DNA of 64,000 bases from Pectobacterium brasiliense (lineage in GTDB: Bacteria > Pseudomonadota > Gammaproteobacteria > Enterobacterales > Enterobacteriaceae), in the NCBI RefSeq assembly GCF_016950255.1, contig NZ_JACGFN010000001.1:2170001-2234000 (forward strand), read 5' to 3'. Below the pieces are notes generated by a model. That model had not been told where the DNA came from, searched no databases, and saw nothing but the letters and a program-made list of their open reading frames with translations. This document shows, in pieces, positions 62,248 to 64,000 of this stretch. Position 1 is the stretch's first letter. The number at the start of each line of letters is the position of its first letter. The position numbers and the translations under genes were made by a program.

Positions 62248-62745
62248 TTACGATGCCGTGACAAAATCAGCGATACCCTTCTCGTCCATCCGATAGCGAA
62301 CCCATTCATCCTGCGGCTTCGCGCCAATGCTCTTATAGAAATCGATCGCGGGTTGGTTCCAGTCCAGCACGCTCCATTCCAACCGTCCGCACTGTCTTTC
62401 CTGTGCAAGACGCGCAACCTGTTTCAGCAGCGCTTTGCCCGCTCCCGCATTACGATACGCCTGCGCAATGTAGAGATCTTCCAGATAGATGCCATATTTC
62501 CCCAGCCAGGTTGAGTAGCTCATGAAGAAAATCGCATAGCCGACGGGCTTGCCATCAATCTCGCAAATCAGCGTTTCAGCCGTCGCGCCCTCGCCAAATA
62601 ACGAGCGCTCAATATCCTCAAGCGAGGCCAGTACTTCGTGGCGCGCTTTCTCGTACACAGCAAGCTCGATAATTAAATCCAGAATCACGCTCGCATCTGA
62701 TTTCTGTGCGGGGCGGATGGCTATATTCATAAGGGCTGGGTTCAT
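62248..62745 (-). CDS. GNAT acetyltransferase, diamine/thialysine acetyltransferase-like
   Basis: 165 residues. GNAT fold resembling SSAT-type enzymes: IRPAQKSDASVILDLI, GYAIFFMSYSTWLGKYGIYL, EDLYIAQAYRNAGAGKALL (acetyl-CoA loop) and WSVLDWNQPAIDFYKSIGAK. Substrate probably a small amine; not proven. AGAGAG precedes ATG 62745; ATG 62730 is an alternative. Divergent from the LysR gene. Confidence 0.82.
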   Translation of the reverse strand: MNPALMNIAIRPAQKSDASVILDLIIELAVYEKARHEVLASLEDIERSLFGEGATAETLICEIDGKPVGYAIFFMSYSTWLGKYGIYLEDLYIAQAYRNAGAGKALLKQVARLAQERQCGRLEWSVLDWNQPAIDFYKSIGAKPQDEWVRYRMDEKGIADFVTAS

Positions 62746-62852
62746 AAAGTCTCTCTTCTCCGGTGCTAATTTTTCTAATGCTAACCATGACCAAGGCTTG
62801 CCATGCTACCGGATTAAAAATACTGTATGAACTGCATTCTCTACAGCGACTG

Positions 62853-63788
62853 ATGAATATCATGCATCTGGATTTACGGCGTATCGATTTAAATTTACTG
62901 GTGGTATTTAACAGCGTGTACCAGCATCGATCCGTCGCCGCAGCGGCAAAAGAGCTGGCGATGAGCGCATCGGCGGTCAGCCACGCGCTGACGCGCTTGC
63001 GCAATACGTTTTCCGATGAGCTGTTTTTTCGGGTTGGCAACACCATGCATCCGACCGTAGTGGCGGACGATATTGCAGAGCCGATCGCGGAAAGTCTGGC
63101 GCTGCTGACGCAGGGTCTGACGCCGCGTCCACGCTTTAATCCCGCTCGCAGCACGGAAAGTTTCACCTTTTCCATCACCGATTACACCGCGTTTTCGGTG
63201 TTTCCTACCCTGATGGCGCACATGGAAAAGCGGGCACCCCATATCAAATTCAATCTGGTTTATTCGCCGCAGAAGGTCGCGATTACCGATTTACTCGCAG
63301 GGAAAATCGACTTTGCTTTAGGGTGCACCGACATGACGCAACCGGAGAACAGGGAAATTGAGGAGATAGACTGGATTGAAGACAGCTATGTCATCATCAC
63401 CGCCGCGGATTATCCGTCAGGTGAGACGCTCACGCTGGATGATTATCTCGCCGCCCGGCACCTTGTCGTGACGCCCTGGAATGAGTCCCGTGGGGTGATT
63501 GACTACGCGCTGGATAAGCTCAACAAGAAGCGTCATGTCGCACTAAAGACGCCCTCCATGATGAGCGCGCCGTTTATCATCGCCGATTCAACGCTGATCA
63601 TGGCATTACCGTGCAATGTCGCGACATTCTTTACGCAATTCCTGCCGTTACGGATTCACGCCTTGCCTTTCACCGTGCCACCCTATCGCGTGAAGATATA
63701 CAGCCATCGCCGCAACAGCCGTTCGGAAGCCAGCCAGTGGATTAAAAACCTGTTACACAGGCTGGTGACACATCCCATAACGAACTGA
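62853..63788 (+). CDS. LysR-family transcriptional regulator
   Basis: 311 residues from ATG 62853 (62862 also possible). N-terminal winged helix (LRRIDLNLLVVFNSVYQHRS, AMSASAVSHALTRLR) and a LysR substrate-binding domain from about 95. The LRRIDLNLL start resembles the LeuO/YbeF/NahR branch. Divergent from the GNAT gene, which may be its target. No ribosome site is strong. Confidence 0.85.
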   Translation: MNIMHLDLRRIDLNLLVVFNSVYQHRSVAAAAKELAMSASAVSHALTRLRNTFSDELFFRVGNTMHPTVVADDIAEPIAESLALLTQGLTPRPRFNPARSTESFTFSITDYTAFSVFPTLMAHMEKRAPHIKFNLVYSPQKVAITDLLAGKIDFALGCTDMTQPENREIEEIDWIEDSYVIITAADYPSGETLTLDDYLAARHLVVTPWNESRGVIDYALDKLNKKRHVALKTPSMMSAPFIIADSTLIMALPCNVATFFTQFLPLRIHALPFTVPPYRVKIYSHRRNSRSEASQWIKNLLHRLVTHPITN

Positions 63789-63872
63789 TAGCGGCGATAG
63801 GCAAATCACAAGCCTGACTGTCTGATTTTCGGTTATTTTCTGGTAGCAATCCGGTAGCAAATTGTTCGGGTA

Positions 63873-64000
63873 TTAAATGCCGAGAGCGTCAGCAACCTGC
63901 TCACTTTCCGCTTTGGAAAAGCTGGCGTAGGTCAGCGCATCAAGCAATGCGGCGCGATCGATCGTCGGATAAATCTCTGGGCTCTGTAAAAGTGGGCCGA
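63873..64000 (-). CDS. C-terminal end of an unidentified protein (partial)
   Basis: On the minus strand an open frame enters from the right edge and ends at TAA 63873-63875, giving about 42 residues including IYPTIDRAALLDALTYASF and SKAESEQVADALGI. Composition looks coding. The family is not recognised. Confidence 0.45.
   Translation of the reverse strand, partial: GPLLQSPEIYPTIDRAALLDALTYASFSKAESEQVADALGI

Overview
The window is chromosomal DNA of a plant-associated enterobacterium, almost certainly a Pectobacterium. Evidence: a fus-type plant-ferredoxin uptake operon, a D-apionate (plant cell-wall sugar acid) catabolic cluster, a beta-1,4-galactan degradation and uptake cluster, a beta-glucoside PTS operon, and E. 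coli-like synteny grpE/nadK/recN/bamE/rnfH-ratA/smpB/ssrA. The species cannot be fixed from the sequence alone.

Layout. 1-4.8 kb: fus operon on the minus strand (TonB-like FusB, ferredoxin receptor FusA, M16 protease FusC cut by the window edge) behind two Fur-box-like sites. 4.9-10.8 kb: housekeeping genes ypeA, hemF, yaiI, mtr, maeB. 11.0-22.0 kb: SorC-type regulator, apnO, oiaD, lerI, lerK and an MFS transporter on the minus strand, divergent from derI, talA and tkt. Together they would convert D-apionate to 3-oxo-isoapionate, L-erythrulose, its phosphates and D-erythrose-4-phosphate, which TalA and Tkt feed into the pentose phosphate pathway. 22.1-26.8 kb: bgl PTS operon behind a CRP-like site and an RAT/terminator antitermination leader, with its own BglG-type antiterminator. 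27.0-34.1 kb: LacI regulator, secreted or periplasmic GH53 galactanase with a ricin-type domain, and a sugar ABC importer. 34.4-38.1 kb: nudK, gldA, an MFS gene and a tautomerase. 38.2-45.6 kb: mntH, grpE, nadK, recN, bamE, rnfH, ratA, smpB and tmRNA.

45.55-59.48 kb is accessory. A P4-like phage satellite (about 11.2 kb) is integrated in the 3' end of ssrA. It carries a tyrosine integrase, a putative HEPN-type gene in the position of the P4 defence hotspot, a P2/P4-like cos site, delta/ogr, sid, an iteron-rich origin, alpA, Ash/Icd-like genes, the alpha primase-helicase, a small membrane protein, relBE with a broken toxin, and tacAT. Directly to its right is a 2.7 kb deletion remnant of a second related satellite: a left end fused to the last codons of alpha, an intact relBE, a YhfG-HTH/Fic pair, a relB scar and a second right end. 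Four copies of a 120-bp iteron repeat resembling the P4 crr separate the toxin-antitoxin modules.

59.5-64.0 kb returns to ordinary chromosome: a membrane protein, an amino-acid binding protein, a LysE exporter, a GNAT acetyltransferase, a LysR regulator and the 3' end of an unidentified gene.
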